From: M3007 sp046160345
GTDB taxonomy: Bacteria > Bacteroidota > Bacteroidia > Chitinophagales > Saprospiraceae
DNA length: 64,000 nt
Assembly (NCBI GenBank): GCA_046160345.1
Contig: JBJXGO010000194.1
Span: 1-64,000, forward strand
Direction of reading: 5' to 3'
Notes under the pieces: generated by a model
The model's database searches: none
Seen by the model: the letters and a program-made list of their open reading frames with translations, nothing else
Told to the model about the DNA's origin: nothing
Translations under genes and position numbers: made by a program
Part shown: piece by piece, positions 24,926-34,562 of the stretch
Layout: every line of letters begins with the position of its first letter
How positions within the stretch are numbered: position 1 is the first letter of the stretch

Positions 24926-25573
24926 TTAGTTTTTCTTTTTTGGGGTAGTTTCTTCGGACTTGTTGCCTGGCAGCACACCTTGCCGCTTCATTTTATAATA
25001 GTGCAATCCGGCGCCAAATACCCAACCTTCTTTGCCGGATTGGGTGCGCACTTTCACCCAGTGATCTGTCACCTTTTCATAACCCAAGCTGATTTCCTGT
25101 GTCCAATCTGTCTTTTTGTTCAGGAAAGTGACAGGTTCGTACAATTTAAGTTCGGCTAAAGTCTCTCCTTTCAACCCGGGTTCTTTCCGCACTTTTAGTC
25201 CGTCAATCGTGACAAACAGTATGGAGCCACTGGTGCCAGTGTTGCCAGCTGGCGGATTCGGTTTACTTATTTCATTGGTAAGTTCAGGACGTTTGGGTGC
25301 TCCGCCGGGCTGCGGAGTGAGTAATGAGGTTGGGGGTGCCTGGCCCTCAGGAGGTGTGGCAGGATTTTCTTTAGGCTGATTTGAGGGCGTTTGAGGGGCC
25401 GTTGTCACGACTACCGTGTCTCGTTTTACGGGGCGGTCTTCATCGGAGCCTTCTATATCGCGCACTTTGCGAACAGCGTCTGCACGGCGCTCGGAACATT
25501 TGGACATAGCCCATAAAGCCATGCAGACCAAAAATGCCAGGAGGATAAGTGTTTCTGATTTGGGAATCTTCAT
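24926..25573 (-). CDS. Membrane-anchored SH3-domain protein
   Basis: A 215-residue protein. One N-terminal transmembrane helix or uncleaved signal (ETLILLAFLVCMALWAMSKC; the Cys could be lipidated), a Pro/Thr-rich linker (~40-110), then a bacterial SH3 domain (~118-190; VTIDGLKVRKEPGLKGETLA, HWVKVRTQSGKEGWVFGAGL) and a Lys-rich end. SH3_3 domains often bind peptidoglycan. It heads the unit SH3-VanZ-gammaCA with gaps of 5 and 3 nt. Confidence 0.85.
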   Translation of the reverse strand: MKIPKSETLILLAFLVCMALWAMSKCSERRADAVRKVRDIEGSDEDRPVKRDTVVVTTAPQTPSNQPKENPATPPEGQAPPTSLLTPQPGGAPKRPELTNEISKPNPPAGNTGTSGSILFVTIDGLKVRKEPGLKGETLAELKLYEPVTFLNKKTDWTQEISLGYEKVTDHWVKVRTQSGKEGWVFGAGLHYYKMKRQGVLPGNKSEETTPKKKN

Positions 25574-25611
25574 GATGGGTGGATTCAGTTGGTTGGTGAT
25601 TTGGTGATTTG

Positions 25612-25641
25612 TTTACCCGCCGTAGCCTAAGCGAAGGAGGG
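25612..25641 (+). repeat. Single copy of a dispersed element shared with the rplM-rpsI repeats
   Basis: TTTACCCGCCGTAG (25612-25625) and GCGAAGGAGGG (25631-25641) occur identically in each 78-bp unit at 49587-49819, where extra sequence separates them. Just before it (25588-25611) are degenerate TTGG-type heptamers. Confidence 0.6.
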
Positions 25642-25719
25642 GTGGATTTGAATGCAAAATTGACTTTTTCAATTGACTTTACATTGATTTTCAGGCTAAA
25701 TCCTTTGGTGTTTTCAAAA

Positions 25720-27264
25720 TTATTTCAACAATGCAGCGCGCAATATTGCTTTCTCAACTCCAGATTTTATCCTGAAAACCGGGATGTTTTTTATAATTTC
25801 GGCATTGGTAATGACCGCCCCGTTTTGGCCAAAATGCAGATTGGCATCTTTGGTTATTATTTCAAGTCCTTCGGGAAGCCTTGATCTCGTAAAATTTATT
25901 GGCTTGCCCAATTCAATAAAATTGTCGAAGTATTGTACCGAGGATTTGCCTGCAAAGGGAATAAGCATCTTGGTAAAAAAGGGGTGGTCGAGTTTTTGAT
26001 TCGGGTTTGTGCGCACCTCTGATAGGATCTTTCGCATTAATTGATCCAGATTTTGGGTTCCTTTTGTTTTTGTGCGGATGAGGTTGTCAAGATAAAAAGC
26101 GTAAAGGCAACCCCGGTTGTAGGGCAGTTTTTCCCAGGCTTTGCCACCGTTCCAAAAATGGTCATAGCTCATGGAGTCGTTTGGCATGGTCCGTAGCGGA
26201 GAGCTGTAATGTTCAGAAGCGAAATTGTTCAAACCATCTAAGAATTCATCTGTATTGATCAGGCCATATCGAAGGCTGTTTTTAAGCGTAAAATATTCAG
26301 TAAATCCTTCGCTAAACCAGTATTGTCGCTCCTCATCGGCGTTTTGAATATGGACGCCTATCCAATGATGCATCAATTCGTGCACCCAAACATAACGGAT
26401 AAGGTTAAACTCAACTCCTGGATTATCTGTTGCGAAGGACATAAAACTATTGGTCAAGCCGGAGCCACCCACGCTTACGACCCTGGATCTTTCATTCCAG
26501 GGTGCGTCTTGAATAGGAAGGAAAGTTACCGTGTAAATCGTATCACTGAAATCGTTCCAAAATGCGCGATGTCCTTCTACGGTTCGTTTGAGGAGATTCA
26601 GGAGTGTATCATCAGAAAATTGTGACCATTCGCCTCGAGTGAGCAAATAAACGGGCTGACCCTTTACCTCAAATTTAAAGCGCCGAAAATCGCCACCAAC
26701 CAATACTCCCACGCTGAATTCACTGTTGGTAAGCGCAACGAGTTGACTGGTGTCCGGTCCAAAACTATTGTGTAGCACCCAATCTGCCGGAAAATGCTCC
26801 CAACGCAATTGAATGGTTTGCAGGTCGTCCGGGCCATCCCAATAACCCTCCGGCGCAATCAGCAAGTGCCCGGTTTGGACATGAAAATAATCCTTGTTAA
26901 TAATGGGTTTGTAGCAACAATATTGAAAAAAAAGTTCGCTACTATCTTGCAAATCAAGTATTTGATACAGCACCCTGACCCGTTTCATGGGCAGATGGTT
27001 CACCATCAAACGATTGCTGTCAGGCTCCTTCCTTATACTTACGCCAGGGTATTGTTCGGGAAAATGTACAAAAGCCATTTGATCAGATTCGCCAAACTGA
27101 TTGTCTTGAAAATCAAGAAAAGTGACCCCTTTGGGTGAGCCGTCAAACTCCACTTCCACCTGCAAACGATACTTGCCATCTGTAGAGACTGGACTAATGG
27201 TAAATCGAAGCGGCTCGTTCGCCATCAAGGTCCATGGAAAAAGGAATAACAGTAGTTTTTGCAT
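25720..27264 (-). CDS. Gluzincin metallopeptidase (M1/M61-like)
   Basis: A 514-residue protein with a signal peptide (MQKLLLFLFPWTLMANE). The zinc site HELMHHWIG is followed after 19 residues by the third ligand in SEGFTEYF, the HExxH...E arrangement of M1 and M61 peptidases. The N-terminal ~200 residues are beta-rich as in M61 glycyl aminopeptidase-like proteins. No T9SS tail is seen, so a periplasmic location is most likely. It is transcribed divergently from the histidine kinase gene. Substrate unknown. Confidence 0.83.
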   Translation of the reverse strand: MQKLLLFLFPWTLMANEPLRFTISPVSTDGKYRLQVEVEFDGSPKGVTFLDFQDNQFGESDQMAFVHFPEQYPGVSIRKEPDSNRLMVNHLPMKRVRVLYQILDLQDSSELFFQYCCYKPIINKDYFHVQTGHLLIAPEGYWDGPDDLQTIQLRWEHFPADWVLHNSFGPDTSQLVALTNSEFSVGVLVGGDFRRFKFEVKGQPVYLLTRGEWSQFSDDTLLNLLKRTVEGHRAFWNDFSDTIYTVTFLPIQDAPWNERSRVVSVGGSGLTNSFMSFATDNPGVEFNLIRYVWVHELMHHWIGVHIQNADEERQYWFSEGFTEYFTLKNSLRYGLINTDEFLDGLNNFASEHYSSPLRTMPNDSMSYDHFWNGGKAWEKLPYNRGCLYAFYLDNLIRTKTKGTQNLDQLMRKILSEVRTNPNQKLDHPFFTKMLIPFAGKSSVQYFDNFIELGKPINFTRSRLPEGLEIITKDANLHFGQNGAVITNAEIIKNIPVFRIKSGVEKAILRAALLK

Positions 27265-27389
27265 TTGGCGAAAGTAATGCGAGGCAATAATATTTCCCTA
27301 AAAATGCATCTACAGGATTATTTATCGCTCAACTGAGTTGACTTTTCGTCGTTTAAATGCCCATACAAAGGCCTTACCTTCACCCTCCA

Positions 27390-30368
27390 ATGCTGCGCAA
27401 AATCCTCGTTTTCAGTCTCCTTTTTAGTTCGGCACAGGGCCTGCTGGCGCAGCAGGCTTTCTCCAAAAATTATCAGACCAGCGAAGGCCTGTCTTCCAAC
27501 TATGTTTACTCCGTTTTTCAAGACAGCAAAGGTTATATCTGGGTTAGTTCAGATGTAGGTGTAAGCCGGTTTGACGGACAGTCGTTTGTCCATTACAACA
27601 CTTCCCATGGAATGCCTGACAACGAGGTGTTTACTATGTGTGAAGACCCTGCGGGCCGAATCTGGTTTGCCACACTTAATGGGAAACCGGGATTTTTTTA
27701 CAAAGGAGCCTTGTACAATGAAAACAATTTCGATTTTTTGAAGGGATGCGACCTTAAAGGTTTGGCTATAAAACTGTTTCAGCAGGATGATGGCCGGATG
27801 GTGTATTGTGGGGCATACAAAACCATCCTGATCGACGTGGATCGAATGGAAAAAGAAGAGCGTTTTACGGATGGGATCGCGGTAGCCTGGCAAAATCCCG
27901 GCAATATTATTGGCGGCGGGGGACATTATTTCGGCCTTATAAAACCGGAAGGATTTAGCCAGATAGTCCGTATGCCCATTTTAACCCAAACCATTCAGGC
28001 AATAAGCTCCGGCGATACCCTTGTCATATCATCTGATCGAAGTATTTATTTTTTTAACCGTTTTACGGGCCATGTGTTATGCGAAAAGCGCGAGCTGGAA
28101 GAAGGCAATCAATATATTTTCCTCAAAAAAATCGGTAATAAGATCTGGGTAGGCACCCGTAATGGAGCCTTTATGTTGGACTATCCTTCCTTGAAAAAAG
28201 AAAAAACCTACCTGCCGGGTCGTTCAGTTTCTTGTGTCATGGAAGACCGGGAGGGAGGTTTGTGGTTTTCTACCTTTGAGGAGGGCATTTTTTATGTGCC
28301 CAACCCTGACATTGTGCATTATTCCATGGATGACGGGTTGCTTCACAAACGGGTTATTTGCCTTAGCCGAGATGCTAAGCAACGGCTTTGGATCGGTTCC
28401 GAAGGAAGTGCCTATTCAACTTTTGATGGTGTGAGCATTCGATCAAAGGTCATTTTTCAAAAAAATGTCACCAATAAAAACGTTCGAAACATTCGTCATC
28501 TGGACGATGGAAGCACTATGGTGGTCAGTAAAGCGGGCAGTCTGATAATCCGTGAAGGCATTGAGAATTTGTTGACGCACCGTGCAACAGATATAAACAG
28601 GGACCACGATGGAAACTATTGGGCCGGACTTAACGGGCTGTTCAAGATACCTCCAAAACTTGCCTTGAAAAAAATGTTGCCCCTAAAAAGAGCGGATAAT
28701 ATCCTGGATTCAAACCCTTTGTACGGCGTACCGAACATAACGAGGTTCAAGGGCTTGAAAGTAGAAAAAATTGAATTTGATGAACGGCATTCAGTATGGG
28801 TTGGGACCCATAATGGATTATACGCCATTGATTCAAATGGGGCAGAAAGGCGGGTGCTGCCTTATGGCATCCAGGACATGGATTTTGACGAGGCCAACAA
28901 CCAGCTCTGGGTACTAAGCGAATCCAAGGGCTTGTTTGCAATTAAAAACGGGCAGGTAATAGATAGTATTTCTATCAGCAATCAATATGGAGAAGTGATT
29001 TGCCGCGATCTCTGCAGGGATGCTGAAAACAAGATCTGGATCGGAACAGCGAGTGGATTGTTTCGGGTACATGGGCAGCCCGGAAAAATGCAATTGACCA
29101 ATTATTGGGGCGTGTTGGGACTTGGCTGGGACAAAATAAATGCTGTAGAAGTAATTGAAAGCCAGGTGTTTATCGGCAAGGATGATGGGCTGCTTTCAAT
29201 ACCAAAACGATTGCTCCTGGAATCTCCGCCATCTCCGCCGGCTTTGATAAAATCAGTGCGCATCAACAACCAAATTCAAAAGCTGGGAACAGACAATTCA
29301 TTGACGATGGATTATGGACAAGGCTCTTTGAATATTGAATTTGAAGGCCTTTCCTATCGCGAACCACAATATATCCGATACCGATACCGCCTGGAGGGAC
29401 TGGATACTGCCTGGCACGAAACAGCCAATGAAGCCATTGAATTTGCAAGCCTTCGCCCGGGGCAATACAGCTTTGACGTACAGACAATTAACGGCGCAGG
29501 AGAGATCGGGGAAGCCGCTGCCCGTGTTCAAATTCAGGTTGTTCCACCTTTTTGGATGCGGTCCTGGTTTTATGTTGTTTTGGTTGGCCTGCTCACAGCC
29601 CTTGTTTTTGGGTATATTAAATGGCGTGAAAACAGGCTTAGGCGGGGCTATGAGCTGGAGCGGGCACTAATGGAGAGTAGCCGGGAAAAATCTGAACTGC
29701 AAAGGAAAAATGCCGATTTAAAAATGTTGGCGCTTCGTCTCCAGATGAACCCCCACTTTATTTTTAATGCCTTGAATACCATCAAAGGTTACTATGGTCA
29801 GGAAAAAGTGGTGGAAGCCAATGCCTTTATTGGTAAATTTGCCCGGCTTTTGCGCCTGAACTTAGACTATTCGGATACCACGATACCCTTGGATCAGGAA
29901 ATGGAACTGCTGAATATCTACCTCCAATTGTCACAAATAAGGTATCCCGATAAAATCAATTTTCAGATAAATATAGATTCTTCCTTAAACGCCATGGAGA
30001 TAATGATTCCCTCTATGTTACTCCAGCCTTTTGTGGAAAATGCCGTAATACATGGTGTGGTGCCCAAAAAAGGCAGGGGCGATATCGTGGTGGATTTTCG
30101 GGCAGCAGGCGAAGAAATAACCGTGAGCATTCGTGATACTGGCGTAGGGCGAACGGCCTCAGCCCAACAGAAATTCCGAGACCCACACAAGCCCCTTGCA
30201 ACACAGATCACCCTGGAGCGGCTTCAACTTCTTTGTCCCCAAGCTTCTGAAAAGCCCTTGACGATCCGAGATTTATATGAAAATGGCAAGGCTTCGGGCA
30301 CGGAGGTCGTGTTGCATATTCCATTTCAAATCCATCACCCAAACTATGATCAACGCCATCATCATTGA
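27390..30368 (+). CDS. Two-component-propeller sensor with LytS-type histidine kinase domain
   Basis: A 992-residue protein. Signal peptide at MLRKILVFSLLFSSAQGLLA (start 27390 chosen for this). About ten regulator-propeller repeats follow (SSNYVYSVFQDSKGYIWVSS; DNEVFTMCEDPAGRIWFATL), forming two periplasmic propellers, then a Y_Y_Y domain (~640-725), one transmembrane helix (FYVVLVGLLTALVFGYIKW) and a His_kinase domain with LQMNPHFIFNALNTI and a C-terminal ATPase part (ENAVIHGVVPKKGRGDIVV). Known architecture: sensing in the periplasm and phosphorylation of a LytTR regulator. The regulator gene starts 23 nt before this gene ends. Confidence 0.94.
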   Translation: MLRKILVFSLLFSSAQGLLAQQAFSKNYQTSEGLSSNYVYSVFQDSKGYIWVSSDVGVSRFDGQSFVHYNTSHGMPDNEVFTMCEDPAGRIWFATLNGKPGFFYKGALYNENNFDFLKGCDLKGLAIKLFQQDDGRMVYCGAYKTILIDVDRMEKEERFTDGIAVAWQNPGNIIGGGGHYFGLIKPEGFSQIVRMPILTQTIQAISSGDTLVISSDRSIYFFNRFTGHVLCEKRELEEGNQYIFLKKIGNKIWVGTRNGAFMLDYPSLKKEKTYLPGRSVSCVMEDREGGLWFSTFEEGIFYVPNPDIVHYSMDDGLLHKRVICLSRDAKQRLWIGSEGSAYSTFDGVSIRSKVIFQKNVTNKNVRNIRHLDDGSTMVVSKAGSLIIREGIENLLTHRATDINRDHDGNYWAGLNGLFKIPPKLALKKMLPLKRADNILDSNPLYGVPNITRFKGLKVEKIEFDERHSVWVGTHNGLYAIDSNGAERRVLPYGIQDMDFDEANNQLWVLSESKGLFAIKNGQVIDSISISNQYGEVICRDLCRDAENKIWIGTASGLFRVHGQPGKMQLTNYWGVLGLGWDKINAVEVIESQVFIGKDDGLLSIPKRLLLESPPSPPALIKSVRINNQIQKLGTDNSLTMDYGQGSLNIEFEGLSYREPQYIRYRYRLEGLDTAWHETANEAIEFASLRPGQYSFDVQTINGAGEIGEAAARVQIQVVPPFWMRSWFYVVLVGLLTALVFGYIKWRENRLRRGYELERALMESSREKSELQRKNADLKMLALRLQMNPHFIFNALNTIKGYYGQEKVVEANAFIGKFARLLRLNLDYSDTTIPLDQEMELLNIYLQLSQIRYPDKINFQINIDSSLNAMEIMIPSMLLQPFVENAVIHGVVPKKGRGDIVVDFRAAGEEITVSIRDTGVGRTASAQQKFRDPHKPLATQITLERLQLLCPQASEKPLTIRDLYENGKASGTEVVLHIPFQIHHPNYDQRHHH

Positions 30369-31095
30369 CGACGAACCTGCCGCCAGGGCCTCGCTGGCCA
30401 TGGAAATAAATTTGCATTGCCCTCAAATAAATATAGTGGCCGAAGCCCATTCAGTAGCGGAAGGCGTGGAGGCCGTTCAAAGTCATCCAGAGGCAAGTTT
30501 ATTGTTTCTTGATATTCAACTGACGGATGGCTCGGGCTTTGATCTGTTACAAAATATCAACTTTGAATCCCTGAAAATCATTTTTACCACAGCCTACAGC
30601 GAATATGCATTGCGAGCGATCAAATTCGCCCCGCTTGACTATCTGTTAAAACCCATTGACGCCCATGAATTGCAGGCGGCAGTAGAAAAAGCGACGAAAG
30701 AGAAACAAACCGGACTTCTAGAGCAGATAAGGCAATATATGCAACAAATGAGCGGTGCAGTTACTCCAAGAATAGCCCTGGCCACCTCTGATGGCATTCA
30801 TTTACACTATGTCAAAAATATTGTTCGCTGCGCTTCGGATGGAAACTATGCTACTGTCCATTTTGACGACAAGAGCAAATTGCTTGTCGCCAAAACACTT
30901 AAAGACCTCGAAATTTTGCTTTCACCACATCCCTTTGAGCGTATCCATAAATCGCACCTTATTAATCTGGATCACTTGCGCCGTTATTACAATCGCTTTT
31001 CAGGAGAAGTAGAAATGAGCGATGGTGCAGTATTGCCCGTGGCGCAAAGGAAAAAAACACAGCTGCTGGAATTATTGGGAAATGTGAATGGATAG
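30346..31095 (+). CDS. LytTR-family response regulator
   Basis: A 249-residue protein. Receiver domain: acidic pair in MINAIIIDDEP, phospho-acceptor Asp56 in LLFLDIQLTDGSG, FTTAYSEYALRAIKF and LLKPIDAHEL. LytTR DNA-binding domain (~145-245): RCASDGNYATVHFDD, FERIHKSHLINLDHLRRYY. The ATG at 30346 overlaps the kinase gene by 23 nt in another frame, so the two are translationally coupled. It should bind promoters of genes controlled by the upstream propeller kinase. Confidence 0.95.
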   Translation: MINAIIIDDEPAARASLAMEINLHCPQINIVAEAHSVAEGVEAVQSHPEASLLFLDIQLTDGSGFDLLQNINFESLKIIFTTAYSEYALRAIKFAPLDYLLKPIDAHELQAAVEKATKEKQTGLLEQIRQYMQQMSGAVTPRIALATSDGIHLHYVKNIVRCASDGNYATVHFDDKSKLLVAKTLKDLEILLSPHPFERIHKSHLINLDHLRRYYNRFSGEVEMSDGAVLPVAQRKKTQLLELLGNVNG

Positions 31096-31334
31096 TCAAA
31101 GATTTTCCCTTAAACTAAAGCGTCCCCATCGTTCCCTCAACTGAGTCCTTCGTTGGTCACTTGCTTTGTCTCAGGCTCGCTCCAGAACTTACTTTTGCCC
31201 TGCCCTCTCTCAAATACCCCAATCTCCTCTTTTCTGGTTTCAATTGATTTCACGCTGTGTAACCCACAGGCTGCCACTGCGATCGCACCGCTCTGGAAAG
31301 GCCATCCTTTTATTCACCGATCTTTTAACTTTTT

Positions 31335-34013
31335 ATGAATCAAGTATTTAAAACACTACTTTTTTGCTGGATGCTAAGCGCTGTTCAAACTGTATTATCA
31401 GCACAAGAAGCATGCGGCACCAACCCAACACCCGAACAGATCGAATACCTGACCCGTACCCGCGATGCCAGGCAAGCTTTCGACATTACCCAAATAGCCG
31501 ATGACCGCTATGGCGCTTCCATTCACTGGATACCGGTACAGTTTCAGGAGTGTATTCCCACAGCCAATTCGCCCAAAGGACTGCGCGAAGCTGGCATCAG
31601 CGAATGGATGGGCGAACTCAACGCCCTTTTCCTGCCTTACAGGATTCAATTTTATGAGTGCAGCTCATTCACGACCTTTGTTAGCAGCACTCTGCATTAT
31701 TTTGACAGCACAGAGGAGCCCCAACTCAGTGCTTACGATGTGCCCAATGTCATTAACATCTATGCATTTGGCACGGCTTCCGTCAATGGCTCTTCTGTAG
31801 GGGGCTATTCTTATCTGCCACCGAGCCAAGATCGGATTATTTTGTCCAAAGCAGGAGGAACTCTGTTTGACAGCAAGGTTTTTATCCATGAAATGGGGCA
31901 TTACATGGGTCTTTATCACACACATGGTAAAACCAACCTTGGCACGACTGACGAGCTGGTCAACGGCAGCAATTGCCTGACCGCCGGAGATGATGTATGC
32001 GATACACCTGCCGACCCGAATTTATATACTACAAGCAGCTCTAACTGCAGCTATTTCGGGATTGCCCAAGACTTGAACAATCAATCTTATCTGCCGGACG
32101 TGGGCAATCATATGTCTTATGCCCAAAAACAATGCAGAAACCACTTTTCTGTGGGCCAAATGAATCGGATGGCCTATACTGCCCTCACCGATCGCAGCTA
32201 TCTGCTGGGTTGCGCTCATCCTTCCGGTTGTGATAATCCTATTACCCAATTGCCCGTAGTTTTTGACTTCGAAAGTGGCATGGATGGATGGATCAACAAA
32301 TCTTATGAAGGCTTTGGTGATTTTATTGATATGATTCCTGGATCCGGGCCAATTTCGCCCACCAGCACGGGCCCGGAACAGGCTTTTTCAGGCCTGGGCT
32401 ATGTACATGTTGATGCACTTAACAGCGGACCATACGGCGGATATGCAGTCATTATCAGCCCGTGCATAGATCTGCGTGGGCATGCCTCGCCGAAAGTAAC
32501 ATTCCGCTACCATGCATATGGGACAGAGATAGGGGAAGTGGGGGCACAAGTAAGTATTGATGGTGGTCATACGTTTCAAGGGCCAGCGCCCGACAATGCG
32601 ATCTTTTATGTCATGGGAGATCAGGGAAACCAATGGCAAACGGTAACCTGTGACTTGAGCGCGTATAAATCTGCCGCAGCATTGCAAATTCGATTGATCG
32701 CAAGTGCTGGTCAATTGGGAGATGTGGCGTTTGACAGTATTGCGATTTATAACGATCCAGGTAATCCCTGCGAATTATCCCTGACTTCGGAATTCCTGGA
32801 CGTTTCCTGTCATGGGAACGCCGATGCACAAATCCTGTTGACTCCTTTCGGAAATTTTGTGCCGCCGGTATCTTATTCCTGGTCAAACGGAGCTACTACT
32901 AATAGTGTAACAGCGTTAACCTCAGGGCTTTACACCGTCACAGCCACAGCTGCCAATGGCTGTTCGGTAGTGGCAACGCTACCTGCTTACAGCCCTAATC
33001 TGTTGTATGCCACTACGACCCAAACCAATGTGCTGGTTTACGGGCAATCTACTGGCTCGGCTACGGCAAATGTACTTGGAGGGCGTTATCCGTACCAATA
33101 TCTTTGGTCCAATGCTGCAACCAGCGCATCGATCACCAATCTTCAGGCGGGCGTTTATACGGTTACGGTAACCGACCTTAATGCTTGCAGCACCACGAAA
33201 TCCTTGACCATTTCACAACCCGTGATTACTTGTTCGTCTTATCAAACAGCGTTTCCATACAGCAATAGCATCGAACTGAATTTGGGCATCTTTGAGCAAA
33301 TAACAGGGATTGACAATTTTAACTGGACTCGAAGATCCGGTTCAACACCTACCTCGCAAACCGGACCTGACGCTGCGTACAATGGAGTTTATTACTGGTA
33401 CACCAAAGCATCCGGCAACTCCCCCAATAAAACTGCGATGTTGAAAACCTCCAAATGCCTAACGCTAACACCTATGACAAATCCTGTTTTCGAATTTTAC
33501 TACCACATGTATGGCAATCAAACAGGCTCGCTAGCGGTCGAGATCAGCCAGGACAATGAACTCAACTGGACTACGGTCTGGACATTATCTGGCAATCAGG
33601 GCAATCAATGGACCAAGGCGATCATTGACTTGCTTCCGTACAGAACAGACCACACTAAGATCAGGATCAAAGGCACTACAGGTGCCGGATCGCGGGGCGA
33701 CATGGCCATTGATGCCCTGTATATCGGAGAAGCGGGGAGCAACCAGTTTTTGCCAGAGGAATCGGCTTTACAAGCGCCCGGCATGACGGTTTATCCCAAT
33801 CCGTCCAAAGGTCTTTTTGAACTACGTATGGACGAGGGTCTGGTTTGCGAACGCGCCGAAATTTTCAATGCTGCGGGCCAGCTGATCTGGGAAGAATTGA
33901 CCAGTTCTTCGCTGCTTAATTTTGACCTTTCCGATCAAATTTCGGGCTGTTATTACCTTCGGGTGCAGTCTGGAGAAATGGTACAAGTGTTGAAACTGAT
34001 GTTGGTGCGTTGA
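31335..34013 (+). CDS. M43 (pappalysin-like) zinc metalloprotease with T9SS sorting domain
   Basis: An 892-residue protein with signal peptide (MNQVFKTLLFCWMLSAVQTVLS). The M43 catalytic site is HEMGHYMGLYHTHG (HExxHxxGxxH) with the downstream Met-turn NHMSYAQKQCRNHFS. Two MAM-like modules follow (~308-475, opening FDFESGMDGWINKS; ~640-805, opening LGIFEQITGIDNFNW), separated by two SprB-like repeats (SWSNGATTNSVTALTSGLYT; AGVYTVTVTDLNAC). The C-terminus, MTVYPNPSKGLFELRM onward, is a type A T9SS sorting domain. It is probably a secreted surface or extracellular protease. The 239-nt gap before it holds no gene that I can see. Confidence 0.93.
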   Translation: MNQVFKTLLFCWMLSAVQTVLSAQEACGTNPTPEQIEYLTRTRDARQAFDITQIADDRYGASIHWIPVQFQECIPTANSPKGLREAGISEWMGELNALFLPYRIQFYECSSFTTFVSSTLHYFDSTEEPQLSAYDVPNVINIYAFGTASVNGSSVGGYSYLPPSQDRIILSKAGGTLFDSKVFIHEMGHYMGLYHTHGKTNLGTTDELVNGSNCLTAGDDVCDTPADPNLYTTSSSNCSYFGIAQDLNNQSYLPDVGNHMSYAQKQCRNHFSVGQMNRMAYTALTDRSYLLGCAHPSGCDNPITQLPVVFDFESGMDGWINKSYEGFGDFIDMIPGSGPISPTSTGPEQAFSGLGYVHVDALNSGPYGGYAVIISPCIDLRGHASPKVTFRYHAYGTEIGEVGAQVSIDGGHTFQGPAPDNAIFYVMGDQGNQWQTVTCDLSAYKSAAALQIRLIASAGQLGDVAFDSIAIYNDPGNPCELSLTSEFLDVSCHGNADAQILLTPFGNFVPPVSYSWSNGATTNSVTALTSGLYTVTATAANGCSVVATLPAYSPNLLYATTTQTNVLVYGQSTGSATANVLGGRYPYQYLWSNAATSASITNLQAGVYTVTVTDLNACSTTKSLTISQPVITCSSYQTAFPYSNSIELNLGIFEQITGIDNFNWTRRSGSTPTSQTGPDAAYNGVYYWYTKASGNSPNKTAMLKTSKCLTLTPMTNPVFEFYYHMYGNQTGSLAVEISQDNELNWTTVWTLSGNQGNQWTKAIIDLLPYRTDHTKIRIKGTTGAGSRGDMAIDALYIGEAGSNQFLPEESALQAPGMTVYPNPSKGLFELRMDEGLVCERAEIFNAAGQLIWEELTSSSLLNFDLSDQISGCYYLRVQSGEMVQVLKLMLVR

Positions 34014-34064
34014 TCTTGAGCCAGCCTAAACAGGTATCTTTTCATCACTTAAATGTTAATTTGT

Positions 34065-34448
34065 ATGCACCAGTTTAAAATCGCCATTCTCCTTCCTGCT
34101 TTACTGACCATCATGTCATTTACAGGTGTTCCTGACTCCAATGAAGTTGTTTTAAAAACAACTATTTATGGAACCTGTGGTTGCCAGGACAGCTCCGAAA
34201 CGGTACCCAAAGTCGAGCTCACACTCAACTCGGATTACACTTTTCAATATCACAACGATTCTAACCCTAAGCAAAAAGTCGATGTGAAAGGCAATTGGGT
34301 CATGAAAGGAAAAAAGGTCGTTTTGCAAACTGATACAAACGATAAGGGTTTCCACAAAAACTGGAAATTTGACAAAAATCAGCCTTGTATCTTATCGAGA
34401 AAGGGATTAATTTTTATCAGGCTTTGTGATATCGAAATGTGCAAGTAA
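34065..34448 (+). CDS. Small secreted protein with a lipocalin-like fold pattern
   Basis: A 127-residue protein starting MHQFKIAILLPALLTIMSF, a signal peptide. The mature part has YGTCGCQDSS, VELTLNSDYTFQYHNDSN, GNWVMKGKKVVLQTDTN, alternating strands that resemble the small beta-barrel proteins of Bacteroidota that show 'L.L...G.F......G.W...' patterns. No family was recognised. Cysteines (CGC near the N-terminus; C near the end twice) could form disulfides. It follows the M43 gene by 51 nt and may be co-transcribed. Confidence 0.65.
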   Translation: MHQFKIAILLPALLTIMSFTGVPDSNEVVLKTTIYGTCGCQDSSETVPKVELTLNSDYTFQYHNDSNPKQKVDVKGNWVMKGKKVVLQTDTNDKGFHKNWKFDKNQPCILSRKGLIFIRLCDIEMCK

Positions 34449-34459
34449 GACGGTGATTT

Positions 34460-34504
34460 GGAGTCCAATGTCGTCAATCTGGTAATGAGATGACATTGGG
34501 CTCC
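34460..34504. terminator. Inverted repeat between convergent genes (possible bidirectional terminator)
   Basis: A 16-nt arm GGAGTCCAATGTCGTC (34460-34475) pairs with GATGACATTGGGCTCC (34489-34504); the two imperfect positions form G-U/A-C type pairs depending on strand. The loop is 13 nt. No strong T-run, so termination is only possible. Confidence 0.45.
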
Positions 34505-34562
34505 AGGCCGCCGCCTTACTCCAACCCCGTGATCCTGCATTTTTGGCGAACTCCATACATGC

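Noticed and set aside
31096..31334. Searched the gap before the M43 gene for a small RNA or ORF
   Set aside because: Only short C/T-rich frames without start signals and no stable inverted repeat were seen.
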